Shown here piece after piece: positions 1-7,447 of a DNA stretch of 17,314 nt; positions within the stretch are counted from its first letter, which is position 1; every line of letters starts with the position of its first letter. The position numbers were made by a program, and so were the translations under genes. The stretch comes from Deltaproteobacteria bacterium. Its GTDB lineage: Bacteria; Desulfobacterota_E; Deferrimicrobia; Deferrimicrobiales; Deferrimicrobiaceae. The notes beneath the pieces were generated by a model. It made no database searches, had not been told where the DNA came from, and was given only the letters and a program-made list of their open reading frames with translations. The DNA lies in the NCBI GenBank assembly GCA_023489025.1, contig JAMDCN010000145.1, positions 1-17,314 on the forward strand, given 5' to 3'.

Positions 1-2
1 CA

Positions 3-275
3 CCCGGCGGCGTCGCGGCGTTCCTCGACTTTTCGAATCCGGAGCGTTCCCCCCTCCGGAATCTGCAGTACCTGCTTCTGCGGGGCTGGTGCGGCCTCTG
101 GGGGCTCCTCCTCCACGGGACGCCGGAGATCCACGGGTATATCGCCGAGAGCCTGCGGGAGTTCCCGGACCGGAACCGGTTGCGGGGAATCTTCAGGGAG
201 AACGGGTTCGAGGTGTCGACGGAACGACGCTTTTTTCTCGGGATCACGGGATTGGTCGTCCTGCGCCCGGGATGA
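3..275 (+). CDS. UbiE/COQ5-like SAM-dependent methyltransferase, C-terminal fragment
   Basis: The left edge cuts this gene, and about 90 C-terminal residues remain, readable from base 3 to the TGA at 273-275. The fragment reads FLDFSNPE near its start, then HGYIAESLREFPDRNRL, then IFRENGFEV and GITGLVVLRPG. This series matches the C-terminal third of UbiE/COQ5 class I methyltransferases: the strand after motif III (LEFSxP), the Y-x-YLxxSxxxFP helix, the AGF turn and the final LTxGIVALH strand. Family members C-methylate quinone precursors or other small molecules with S-adenosylmethionine. The SAM-binding motif lies outside the window, so substrate and catalytic integrity cannot be judged. 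A 205-bp gap separates it from the next gene, so it may end a different transcription unit. It could be a quinone-pathway gene or a cluster tailoring enzyme. Confidence 0.75.
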   Translation, partial: PGGVAAFLDFSNPERSPLRNLQYLLLRGWCGLWGLLLHGTPEIHGYIAESLREFPDRNRLRGIFRENGFEVSTERRFFLGITGLVVLRPG

Positions 276-480
276 CGTTTCCGTTCCCCGGAGCGGAACT
301 GCACCTTGAAATACCGGGAGGCCAAAAAACGAGGGAGGAACCATCAAGGCGTGGGAAGGCGGAGAAACTCGAATACAATCACCGACGATACCAGGGACGG
401 CAAAGATCCGTATTTTCGTACGGATTCCGTGGTATTTTTTTACGATGACGAAAGGTCACGGATACGAGGGGGGGGCTGGA
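276..480. other. Intergenic gap with two short hairpins and a T-run; possible transcription-unit boundary
   Basis: No convincing gene is present. Right after the methyltransferase stop, 279-285 can pair with 292-298 around the loop 286-291 (seven pairs, one G-U). Further on, ATCCGTA at 406-412 is perfectly complementary to TACGGAT at 419-425 with loop TTTTCG, and a run of seven T lies at 435-441. Neither is a textbook intrinsic terminator: the first has no T-run and the second is A/T-rich with the T-run ten bases beyond the stem. A TACAAT hexamer at 374-379 resembles a -10 box but has no -35 partner. The next operon may start in this gap, but the sequence does not prove it. Confidence 0.3.
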
Positions 481-1359
481 GTGCTCGAGGGTTCCCCGCG
501 TACCTACCGCCACAGTCTGGCCCGTCCCTCGGTTTATAGGATCGGTTTTTCCCTTGCGAAATGGGTTCCGCGACCGGTTCTCTATGTTATCGCGGATCTC
601 CTCGCGGACGTCACGCATCGGGCCGGGGCGGAGCCGGTCCGGAATCTGCGGGCGAATCTTCGATTGGCCTTCCCTCACTTTCCCGAACGGGACATCGAGG
701 ACATCCTGAAGCGAACTTTCCGGAACTTTGCCCGCTACCTGGTGGATTACGGTCGATTCCACACACTCACCGAAGAAGTACTGGATCGCGTGCTTCCCTC
801 CGTCGAAGGCCTGCACCCTATGGAAGAGTCTCTCCGGAAGGGGCGTGGAGTCATCCTCGTCACTGGGCACATCGGAAACTGGGAACTTGGAGGTGTGTTT
901 TTCGGGCGGAACGGCGTAAAAATCAACGTCGTCACGCTCCCTGAGGGGAGCGACCGGATCGACGCGATCCGCGGAAGATACCGGAAGCGCCACAACATCC
1001 GAACGATCGTCCTCGATGGTTCCCCTTTTTCATCGCTTGAGATCGTGGCCGCTCTACGTAGGGGGGAGATGGTGGCCATGCTCGTCGATCGGTGGGGGGG
1101 AGGCGATGGGGTGTCGACGAAATTCTTCGGGGTGGACCGCCTCTTTCCGCGCGGCCCGTTTATCCTGAGCCGGGTGACGGGCGCTCCTGTCGTTCCGGCA
1201 TTTGTCGTCCGCGATGGAAATACGTACAGAGGGGTGGTCGATCCGCCATTTGTCGTCGAGGGGGTCGACGATGAGCCGTACGCCCGGCGCGTGAGCGAGA
1301 CCCTCGAACGGATGATCCGGAACTTTCCGGACCAATGGTATAATTTCGCCGCTTATTGA
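481..1359 (+). CDS. LpxL/HtrB-family lysophospholipid acyltransferase
   Basis: Acyltransferase of the lipid A lauroyl/myristoyl transferase (LpxL/HtrB/LpxM) family. Members sit on the inner membrane and move an acyl chain from acyl-ACP onto a hydroxyl of a glycolipid. The key motif TGHIGNWE is present, with catalytic His and Glu in the HxxxxE spacing (residues 130 and 135 from this start). An NLRANLRLAFP segment, the RNFARYLVDYGRF helix and VDRWGGGDG further on also fit the family, and the length (292 aa) is normal. I chose GTG 481 because a G-rich Shine-Dalgarno-like tract lies at 467-476; ATG 445, in frame and 12 codons earlier, has a T-run and no ribosome site before it. It opens the operon. 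Similar acyltransferases accompany ketosynthases and LolA-like proteins in aryl polyene clusters, so its acceptor may be a special lipid rather than lipid A. Confidence 0.85.
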   Translation: MLEGSPRTYRHSLARPSVYRIGFSLAKWVPRPVLYVIADLLADVTHRAGAEPVRNLRANLRLAFPHFPERDIEDILKRTFRNFARYLVDYGRFHTLTEEVLDRVLPSVEGLHPMEESLRKGRGVILVTGHIGNWELGGVFFGRNGVKINVVTLPEGSDRIDAIRGRYRKRHNIRTIVLDGSPFSSLEIVAALRRGEMVAMLVDRWGGGDGVSTKFFGVDRLFPRGPFILSRVTGAPVVPAFVVRDGNTYRGVVDPPFVVEGVDDEPYARRVSETLERMIRNFPDQWYNFAAY

Positions 1360-1389
1360 TGCTTTTCGGCGGAGAGGAGAAGTGATCGA

Positions 1390-2967
1390 ATGGCGCCGTT
1401 GGTACGGTCCGCATCGAATATTGCGTTTTGCGTGGCAGAAGAATCACGGACCACGCTCGTGGGGGAGAAAATCCTTCCGGTACGAACCGGTCTTCCCAAG
1501 GAGACACGCTCCCTGTGCCCGGATTGTCTCCGCACGATCTCCGCCGAAGTATTCGAAGAAAACAACCGGGTGATGATGCGGAAAAGTTGCCCCGTTCACG
1601 GCACGTTCACCGATGTCATCTTCTCGGATGTGCAGGTGTACCTCCGCATGGAACAATGGTATTTCGGAGATGGGGAGGGATTCGCGAACCCCACCGTCGG
1701 AAATGGAAAGGAGTGCCCCGACCGTTGCGGCATCTGCGGGATGCACAGCACGCACACATCCCTTGCCAACATCGACTTGACATCCCGCTGCAACCTTTCC
1801 TGTTCCGTTTGCTTCGCGGACGCCAACAGGGACCAACGTGACCTTTCCTTTGACCAAGCCGTGGAGATGCTCCGCCGGTTTCGTGGTCAGCGTCCAGCAC
1901 CGGCGTTTGCCGTACAGTTTACGGGGGGTGAACCGACGCTACACCCACGGTTTATCGAGATCGTCGCCGAAGCGCGAAAAATGGGATTTTCCCACATTCA
2001 GGCCGCCACGAACGGCATCCGATTTGCGGATCCTGAATTCGCGAGACGGTCTCGGGATGCCGGGCTTCAGTACCTGTACCTGCAGATGGACGGAACGACC
2101 GACGATGTGTTTGTGAAGATCCGTGGGAAATCGTTGCTGAATACCAAACTTCAGGTCATCGAATCGGCGCGAAAGGCCGGCTTGCGTATCATCTTCGTTC
2201 CGACGATCGTGAAGGGGGTGAACGATCACCAGATAGGAGATCTCTGCCGCCTGGCCTTCGAGCACCTCGACGTGCTGTCGGGGATCTCATTCCAACCGAT
2301 GACGTTCACCGGGAGGTACCCCGAATCGGAGCGCGAGAAGCTTCGCTTCACTCTTTCGGACCTTTCCCGGGAATTCAGTCGCCAGACCGGATTCACCCGC
2401 CCCCTGGAAGACTGGTTCCCGTTGAACTCCGCCGTACCGCTGGTTCGGTACGCAGGGACGGTGACCGGAAGCGTGCCGGTGAACCACGCGTGCCACCCTC
2501 ACTGCGGATTGATGGCATTGCTCTTCGTCGACCGGAATCGCGAAGCCGTCCCGATCACGAGGTTCCTCGATCTCCATGGGCTTCTACGGGAGGTCGACCG
2601 TTTGTCGGCGTCCACCGCGAAAAGCAGGGTCAAGGCGTTGTCGAAGATCCGTGCGCTCCAGGCTTTTCATCGGTTTTTCCGGGAGAAGGAGGCTCCGGAG
2701 GGCTTGACCTTTCTTCGCTTCCTCAAGACCCTCGATGGTTTCGCAGACAAGAAATACAGTTGGAACGGGAAATACGAGGGATACACGTACAAGACCTTCT
2801 ATGTCCTCGGGATGCATTTCATGGACGCCTACAACTACGACCTGGAGCGGGTGTCGCGCTGCGGTGTCCATTATTCGGCCCCGGACGGAAGGATCTACCC
2901 GTTCTGTACCTACAACTCGGGTCCCGTCCATCGCGATCTCGCCGAGAGAGCGATTGGCGCCCGATAG
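1390..2967 (+). CDS. Tes/MJ0619-like radical SAM enzyme with extra cysteine motifs
   Basis: A 525-aa protein with the architecture of the MJ0619/tetraether synthase (Tes) group. An N-terminal zinc-ribbon-like part has CPDC (C43, C46) and SCPVHG (C67). Next comes CPDRCGIC (C109, C113, C116) followed by HSTHT, then the radical SAM cluster motif CNLSCSVC (C134, C138, C141) after the strand NIDLTSR. TGGEPT and ATNG follow as SAM-binding elements. The C-terminal part has ACHPHCG, a PITRFLDLHGLL segment, and RCGVHYSAPDGR...PFCTYN (C491, C506), likely another Fe-S site. Archaeal Tes joins lipid tails by C-C bonds and MJ0619 methylates pterin carbons; bacterial relatives are mostly uncharacterised. 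ATG 1390 follows GGAGAGGAGAAG with good spacing. Placed between an acyltransferase and a LolA-like carrier, its substrate is plausibly a lipid chain (inference). Confidence 0.8.
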   Translation: MAPLVRSASNIAFCVAEESRTTLVGEKILPVRTGLPKETRSLCPDCLRTISAEVFEENNRVMMRKSCPVHGTFTDVIFSDVQVYLRMEQWYFGDGEGFANPTVGNGKECPDRCGICGMHSTHTSLANIDLTSRCNLSCSVCFADANRDQRDLSFDQAVEMLRRFRGQRPAPAFAVQFTGGEPTLHPRFIEIVAEARKMGFSHIQAATNGIRFADPEFARRSRDAGLQYLYLQMDGTTDDVFVKIRGKSLLNTKLQVIESARKAGLRIIFVPTIVKGVNDHQIGDLCRLAFEHLDVLSGISFQPMTFTGRYPESEREKLRFTLSDLSREFSRQTGFTRPLEDWFPLNSAVPLVRYAGTVTGSVPVNHACHPHCGLMALLFVDRNREAVPITRFLDLHGLLREVDRLSASTAKSRVKALSKIRALQAFHRFFREKEAPEGLTFLRFLKTLDGFADKKYSWNGKYEGYTYKTFYVLGMHFMDAYNYDLERVSRCGVHYSAPDGRIYPFCTYNSGPVHRDLAERAIGAR

Positions 2968-3727
2968 GATCCGCCGACTCCGGAGGATCGGAGCGAAAAT
3001 CAACGAACGGATCGTTCACGCCGCGATTCTCACCCTCCTTCTCGTTCCCCTGCTGGCCTTTGCCGATGATCCGGTTCCGCCGGGGAAAGTGATGTCAACG
3101 GCGGAGAGGACCCGCTGGTTCGAAGAGACCCGGGAGAGGCAAAAGGGGATCAACGGCCTGAGCGCTTCCGTCACGCAAAGAAAGCGTCACCCTCTTCTGA
3201 AGGAGGAGGCCGTCAGCAAGGGGAAGTTGTCGTTCCGAAAACCGGGAGCGTTGCGATGGGAAGTGGAGAAGCCCGAGAGCATCGTCGTGGTGGTGAACAG
3301 CGGCATGATCACCACCTACTATCCGCTGAGGCGAAAGGCCGAGCGAAGAGATGCCCGGGACAATATCGCTTCGCGCGCCGCGATGGATTTTCTCGCATCA
3401 GGGATCTTCCTCTCCCTTCCCGATCTGGAACGACGGTTCCTCGTCGACCTCTTCAGGGGGGACGGCCAGGTGATTCTCCGGTTGATCCCTCGCTCGAAGA
3501 TGCTCTCTCGTTCGATCGCATCGATCCGGATCGTGCAGGATGCGCCAGGTGGATTGCCGCAACGAATCGTGGTGCAGGGGACCAAGGGGGATCTGACCGA
3601 GACGACATTCTCCGGGGTGGCCATCAATCCTGCGTTCCCGCCGGACACGTTCACGTTAAGGCTTGGACCGGAGGTCCGTGTGACGGAAACGGGCCACTCC
3701 GGAAGGGATCGGATCGATGGGCCTTAA
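2954..3727 (+). CDS. LolA-like outer-membrane lipoprotein carrier protein, exported
   Basis: A 257-aa periplasmic protein of the LolA superfamily, whose members shuttle lipidated cargo from inner to outer membrane. TTG 2954 is the chosen start, preceded by GAGAGAG and overlapping the previous gene by 14 bp. It gives a basic n-region (RIRRLRRIG), a hydrophobic core (HAAILTLLLVPLLAFA) and a likely cleavage after Ala37. The mature part shows typical features: GINGLSASVTQ near the N-terminus, SKGKLSFRKPGALRWEVEKP, then a Y-x-PL strand and repeated beta-strands to the end. An in-frame ATG at 2735 lies inside the upstream gene and is rejected because it would bury the signal peptide. LolA-like proteins beside acyltransferases and ketosynthases occur in aryl polyene loci. 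This is probably a dedicated paralogue rather than the housekeeping LolA. Confidence 0.75.
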   Translation: MAPDRIRRLRRIGAKINERIVHAAILTLLLVPLLAFADDPVPPGKVMSTAERTRWFEETRERQKGINGLSASVTQRKRHPLLKEEAVSKGKLSFRKPGALRWEVEKPESIVVVVNSGMITTYYPLRRKAERRDARDNIASRAAMDFLASGIFLSLPDLERRFLVDLFRGDGQVILRLIPRSKMLSRSIASIRIVQDAPGGLPQRIVVQGTKGDLTETTFSGVAINPAFPPDTFTLRLGPEVRVTETGHSGRDRIDGP

Positions 3728-4811
3728 GGTCGGAGCCATCGGGGGGATTCGACTGCCGGTTGAGCGGCTTCACGTGGAATTGACCAACCGGTGCAATTTT
3801 TCGTGCGAGTTCTGCCCCGACGGCAGTATGCAACGTGCACGCGGTTCCATGGATTTTGCGCTCCTCGAGGATGTTCTATCCCAAGCGGAAGGCGTGGCGC
3901 GCCAGGCCCACTTCCACTTGATGGGCGAGCCGATGCTGTACCCTCGCCTTCCGGCGGCAGTGCGGCTCGCCCGGCGGCACGGGTTGGAGCCTTGGGTTAC
4001 GACGAACGGCAGTCTTCTTTCGGAGGAGGCTGCCCGGGAACTGGATGAGGCGGGGTTGGCCCACTTGACCGTATCCCTTCAGACTCCGGATGCGGATCGG
4101 TTCGGGTTGCGCGGGTGCCGGACCCTGTCGTTCGACGAGTACAAGGGGAAGATCGTCGGCGCGGTCCGACCCTTCCTCACGGGCCACCGGGGGATGAATG
4201 TCACCGTCGTCTTCCTCACCAATCCCCTGCAGCGGTTTCTCGCTCCCGATCCGCCGAGGTCGAATCTCCCGGAGTCGGCCAGGGAACTTCGGGGGCACCT
4301 CGAACGATGGGCGAGAGAGATTGTCCGTGAAACTTCGGCCGAATGCGAACTACCTCGAATCCTCGCCGGGACGAGGAAAGCCGGGGTGCTCAAGGAGAAC
4401 GTCATCCCCCTCACGGAGAAGGTTCGGTTTCGCGTGCGGGTTCTCGGGAACTGGGCGGAGCATTTCGGGCTACCGGTCGTTCCGGCGCGGATCGGATATT
4501 GCCCTGGTCTCGCCGAAAATTTCGGCATTCTCTGGAATGGGGACTGGGTGATCTGCTGCACGGACTATGACGGGAAGACTTCGCCGGCGAACATTTCGGG
4601 AACGTCCGTGACGGAGTTTCTCTCTCTCCCGGGTATCCAGCGAATCGCGCTGGAGTTCCGTCGTTTCCGGGTCGTCCACCCGTACTGTCGGGTGTGTCTC
4701 GGGGAGCGTGGCGTGCTGGGCTCGGCGTGTCGCCAGGTCGGGTCGATCCTCTACTTCAAGTTGTACCGGAAACTCCTGGCACGGGACCCCACGAACCGGG
4801 AGGCGGTGTGA
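3717..4811 (+). CDS. Radical SAM protein with SPASM-like C-terminal cysteines
   Basis: A 364-aa radical SAM enzyme. The cluster motif CNFSCEFC (C26, C30, C33) follows HVELTNR, and HLMGEPMLYP supplies the GGE-like SAM-binding element. VTTNGSLLS and a VSLQTPD strand continue the partial barrel. The C-terminal part has GYCPG (C262), VICCTDYDGK (C280, C281) and HPYCRVC (C324, C327), plus C338, arranged as in SPASM/twitch auxiliary cluster domains. The WNGDWVICCTDYDG element is common in SPASM proteins that modify small molecules or peptides. An insertion-like stretch near residues 140-240 carries no motif I recognise. ATG 3717 overlaps the LolA-like gene by 11 bp, and its stop overlaps the GTG of the next gene, so translational coupling is likely. 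Substrate unknown; no precursor-peptide gene is nearby, which argues against a peptide maturase. Confidence 0.8.
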   Translation: MGLKVGAIGGIRLPVERLHVELTNRCNFSCEFCPDGSMQRARGSMDFALLEDVLSQAEGVARQAHFHLMGEPMLYPRLPAAVRLARRHGLEPWVTTNGSLLSEEAARELDEAGLAHLTVSLQTPDADRFGLRGCRTLSFDEYKGKIVGAVRPFLTGHRGMNVTVVFLTNPLQRFLAPDPPRSNLPESARELRGHLERWAREIVRETSAECELPRILAGTRKAGVLKENVIPLTEKVRFRVRVLGNWAEHFGLPVVPARIGYCPGLAENFGILWNGDWVICCTDYDGKTSPANISGTSVTEFLSLPGIQRIALEFRRFRVVHPYCRVCLGERGVLGSACRQVGSILYFKLYRKLLARDPTNREAV

Positions 4812-6166
4812 AGAAACTGCTGCTGATCTCACCGCTGACATCCAGGAGCCTTCTGGGCGCCGACTTCTATTTCCGGATGCCGACGCTGGGGTTGCTGAAG
4901 GTTGCGGCGGCTACGCCGGGAGAGTGGTCCGTCCGGATCGTGGACGAGAAAGTCGAGCACCTCGACCTCGACCAGCACGTGGATCTCGTCGGGATCTCCG
5001 CTATGACTCCCGCGGCCAACAGAGCGTACGAGATTGCCGACGCCTTCCGTGCTCGGGGGGTGAAAGTCGTCATGGGGGGGATCCACGCCAGCATGCTGCC
5101 TGAGGAGGCGCTTCCTCACTGTGACGCCGTCGTGGTCGGCGAGGCGGAGAGCCAATGGCAGGGGCTTCTTTCCGACTTCCTTCAAGGTACGATGAAGGCG
5201 ATCTACCGGCAAGAGATGTTCCCGGACCTTGCCGGGATGCGGAATGCCGACTGGTCCCTGTACGACGGGAAGGGATACCTTCCGATGCACTGCGTTGAAA
5301 CCAGCCGTGGCTGTCCCCACGGGTGCGATTTCTGCTCTGTCACCAACTACTTCGGAGGGAGGTACAGGACCCGGCCGCTGGAAGATGTGGAACGGGAGGT
5401 CCGGTCCCTGAGACCGTTCGAGGGGCGATTCATCCTGAAAAACGTTGTCTTTTTCGTGGACGACAACATCATCGGGAACCGGACGCACGCCAGGGAGTTG
5501 CTCACCCGGATGATCCCGTACCGTCTGAAATGGCTCGGGCAGGCATCCACGACCATCGCCCATGACGATGAACTGTTGGACCTGTGCCGGAAGAGCGGTT
5601 GCATGGGGTTGCTCATCGGCTTCGAGACCTTGTCCAAAGAGAAGTTGGCCAACGTCCGGAAAGGGTTCAACCGGCCTGAAAACTACATCGACGTCATCAA
5701 CAAGATCCACGATTTCGGCCTTGGGGTCAGTGGAGCATTCGTTTTCGGACTGGACGGGGACGACATCGGGGTGTTCGACCGGACCTACGACTTTGTTCAG
5801 AAGGCGAAACTGGAGAGCCCGTATTTTTCGATCCTCACGCCGTATCCCGGGACGCGCATGTTCTCCCGCCTCCAGGTGGAAGAGAGAATCATCGACCGGG
5901 ACTGGTCAAAATATAATACGAATTATGTAGTCTACCGGCCGGTCGGTATGACTCCAGATGAACTTTTCGATGGTTATTTCCGGCTGCAGAACGCCGTTTA
6001 TTCGATCCCGGCGATCACTCGACGCTTCCTTGGGTCGACCTCGAAGATGAACTTCTGGCTCCCGATGAACTACGGTTTTCGCCGGTCCATCAAACGACTC
6101 ACCGACCGGGCGATGGCGGAACGGAGCGAAGCAGCCGGTTCGCACCTCCAGTCCACGGGTGTTTGA
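4808..6166 (+). CDS. B12-binding-domain radical SAM protein, first copy
   Basis: A 452-aa protein of the COG1032 type. The N-terminal Rossmann-like cobalamin-binding domain (about residues 1-130) has LLLISPL, VDLVGISAMTP and VVMGGIHASMLPEEAL then VVVGEAE. The radical SAM domain carries CPHGCDFC (C169, C173, C176) in ETSRGCPHGCDFCSV, followed by VFFVDDNIIG, WLGQAST, SGCMGLLIGFETL and ILTPYPGT. The classical DxHxxG cobalamin motif is not evident, as in many members, so B12 use is predicted only. The family includes methylases of unactivated carbons and cyclases. GTG 4808 sits after GGGAGGCG and overlaps the previous stop, giving the standard (M)KKLLLISP start. It is clearly paralogous to the gene at 7448-8800, sharing DFYF near the N-terminus, the D-E-K strand, the DDNI segment and a terminal MNYGxRR. 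Confidence 0.85.
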   Translation: MKKLLLISPLTSRSLLGADFYFRMPTLGLLKVAAATPGEWSVRIVDEKVEHLDLDQHVDLVGISAMTPAANRAYEIADAFRARGVKVVMGGIHASMLPEEALPHCDAVVVGEAESQWQGLLSDFLQGTMKAIYRQEMFPDLAGMRNADWSLYDGKGYLPMHCVETSRGCPHGCDFCSVTNYFGGRYRTRPLEDVEREVRSLRPFEGRFILKNVVFFVDDNIIGNRTHARELLTRMIPYRLKWLGQASTTIAHDDELLDLCRKSGCMGLLIGFETLSKEKLANVRKGFNRPENYIDVINKIHDFGLGVSGAFVFGLDGDDIGVFDRTYDFVQKAKLESPYFSILTPYPGTRMFSRLQVEERIIDRDWSKYNTNYVVYRPVGMTPDELFDGYFRLQNAVYSIPAITRRFLGSTSKMNFWLPMNYGFRRSIKRLTDRAMAERSEAAGSHLQSTGV

Positions 6167-6168
6167 TC

Positions 6169-7338
6169 ATGCAACCCTCGATACCGCACGTCCTTGTTCT
6201 CGACGGGTTGTGGAACAAGACGGTGGCCGCGGTCCGGTCCCTTGGGAAGCGTGGCTATCGTGTTGCTGTAGGGGAAAGGACCCGGTTCGCCCCGGCGCTT
6301 TTTTCGAGGTACTGTTCGCGTCGATTCCTGTGCCCCTCGCCTGTACTGTTTCCGGAGTCCTTTCTCGATGCGCTCGAAGAGGAATTGCGCATCGGCAGGT
6401 ACGATGTGGTCCTCGCGATGGAGTTCGGCACACAGATTCTGATCGCGAGGAACCGTCATCGCTTCGAGGGGCTGGCACGTTTTCCCTTCGCCCCGGCGGA
6501 TCTCGCGATACGGGTGCAGGATAAGGGGGAACTTGCGTCGTTCGCCGCATCGCACGGCGTGAAATGTCCCGCCACGTTCCGTCCTGCCGGGCCTGGGGAA
6601 GCCTCGATGATGGCGGACCGCCTCCCCTATCCTCTGCTGATCAAGCCCAGGCTTTCTTCCGGTGGGCGGGGAATTGTGCGGGTGGAGACCGCCTCGCAGC
6701 TCCGGAAAGCGTACCCCAAGGTACACGCCGTACACCCGATGCCGATCCTTCAGGAGTGCCTTCCCCCGGGAGGAGACGCGTTGGGCGTGGGCGTGCTGAT
6801 GAACTTCTCCTCCGAGCCGCGCGCAACGTTCGCTTACCGCCGCCTGAGGGAATATCCCGTGAGCGGTGGCCCCAGTACGCTGCGGGAGAGCGTAAGGGAC
6901 GAGGCGCTCTGCCGGACGACGGAACGGCTCCTCTCGGCGCTCGGCTGGATCGGTGTCGCGATGGCGGAGTACAAGGTGGATCCCAGGGACGGACAGCCGA
7001 AACTTCTCGAGGTGAATCCCCGGTTCTGGGGTTCGCTGCATCACGCGATCGTGTCGGGTGTGGATTTTCCTCATCTGTTGTGCCGAATGGCGATGAAAGG
7101 CGATGTTCCCCTCCAGCGGGAGTACCGGGTGGGAGTGAGAAGTCGTTCCGTGATCCATGGGGAGTTGATGCATTTCATCAGAAACCCGGAGCGGTTTCAT
7201 CTCTGTCCCGGCATCCTCGATTTTTCCATCCCCGACGATCTACTGTCTGCATCGGATCCGTGGCCTGTGGTGGGGAGGGTATCCAGCCTGATCCCTGCGA
7301 TTTACGACCGGGAGTTGCGGGAAGCGATACTTGGTTAG
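6169..7338 (+). CDS. ATP-grasp domain protein (carboxylate-amine/thiol ligase-like)
   Basis: A 389-aa ATP-grasp enzyme; the family activates a carboxylate as acyl-phosphate and joins it to an amine, thiol or other nucleophile. Visible parts: an N-terminal Rossmann-like strand (HVLVLDG), DKGELASFAASHGVKCP before the grasp domain, YPLLIKPRLSSGGRGIV with the ATP-binding Lys159 and a Gly-rich loop, ILQECLPPGGD, and LLEVNPRFWGS with the metal-binding Glu281 and Asn283. The C-terminal about 60 residues hold no motif I recognise. ATG 6169 lies three bases after the previous stop; TTG 6163, two codons earlier and overlapping that stop as TTGA, is equally possible. It ends the first gene block. Related ATP-grasp proteins often occur beside polysaccharide or lipid genes. 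Substrates are unknown. Confidence 0.8.
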   Translation: MQPSIPHVLVLDGLWNKTVAAVRSLGKRGYRVAVGERTRFAPALFSRYCSRRFLCPSPVLFPESFLDALEEELRIGRYDVVLAMEFGTQILIARNRHRFEGLARFPFAPADLAIRVQDKGELASFAASHGVKCPATFRPAGPGEASMMADRLPYPLLIKPRLSSGGRGIVRVETASQLRKAYPKVHAVHPMPILQECLPPGGDALGVGVLMNFSSEPRATFAYRRLREYPVSGGPSTLRESVRDEALCRTTERLLSALGWIGVAMAEYKVDPRDGQPKLLEVNPRFWGSLHHAIVSGVDFPHLLCRMAMKGDVPLQREYRVGVRSRSVIHGELMHFIRNPERFHLCPGILDFSIPDDLLSASDPWPVVGRVSSLIPAIYDRELREAILG

Positions 7339-7371
7339 TGGAGGTAATCGCCCGATAGTGGGGGAAAGGTC

Positions 7372-7400
7372 TTGACCGGACGATCCGGTTTGCTGATTAT
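7372..7400 (+). promoter_or_regulatory. Candidate sigma70-type promoter for the second gene block
   Basis: TTGACC at 7372-7377 matches five of six bases of the -35 consensus. GATTAT at 7395-7400 matches four of six of the -10 consensus, and the spacer is exactly 17 bp. It lies in the 109-bp gap after the ATP-grasp gene, upstream of the second B12-type radical SAM gene, the only sizeable gap between 1390 and 16402. It is the best promoter candidate I found by eye, but it is a consensus match without experimental support. Confidence 0.5.
7375..7389. promoter_or_regulatory. Candidate operator: 15-bp perfect palindrome over the promoter
   Basis: ACCGGA at 7375-7380 and TCCGGT at 7384-7389 are perfect inverted repeats separated by CGA. 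The palindrome covers the end of the -35 hexamer and most of the spacer of the candidate promoter, where a dimeric repressor would block RNA polymerase. No regulator gene is in the window. Six-base arms can arise by chance in GC-rich DNA, so the call is tentative. Confidence 0.35.
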
Positions 7401-7447
7401 GGGGACGACGACAACCTTATCCAGTGAGGAGTGTGCACGGGTTATCC

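Noticed and set aside
406..441. Intrinsic terminator for the left-edge methyltransferase
   Set aside because: The stem is short and A/T-rich and the T-run starts ten bases after it, so it is listed only as a hairpin in the gap.
306..539. 77-aa ORF in the gap before the acyltransferase
   Set aside because: Charge-rich, low-information product, overlaps the acyltransferase start and has no ribosome site; looks like a chance frame.
379..993. Long minus-strand frames opposite the main genes, for example 379-993 and 4829-5710
   Set aside because: They mirror codon structure of the plus-strand genes in GC-rich DNA; their products show no domain, and the plus-strand proteins carry clear family motifs.
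1339..1344. Perfect TATAAT 46 bp before the Tes-like gene
   Set aside because: It encodes part of WYNFAAY at the end of the acyltransferase, and no -35 hexamer lies 16-18 bp upstream.
5908..5930. A/T-rich patch resembling a promoter inside the first B12-type gene
   Set aside because: It encodes the conserved segment DWSKYNTNYVVY, aligned with DWSLYDTDHVVY of the second copy, so composition is explained by protein sequence.
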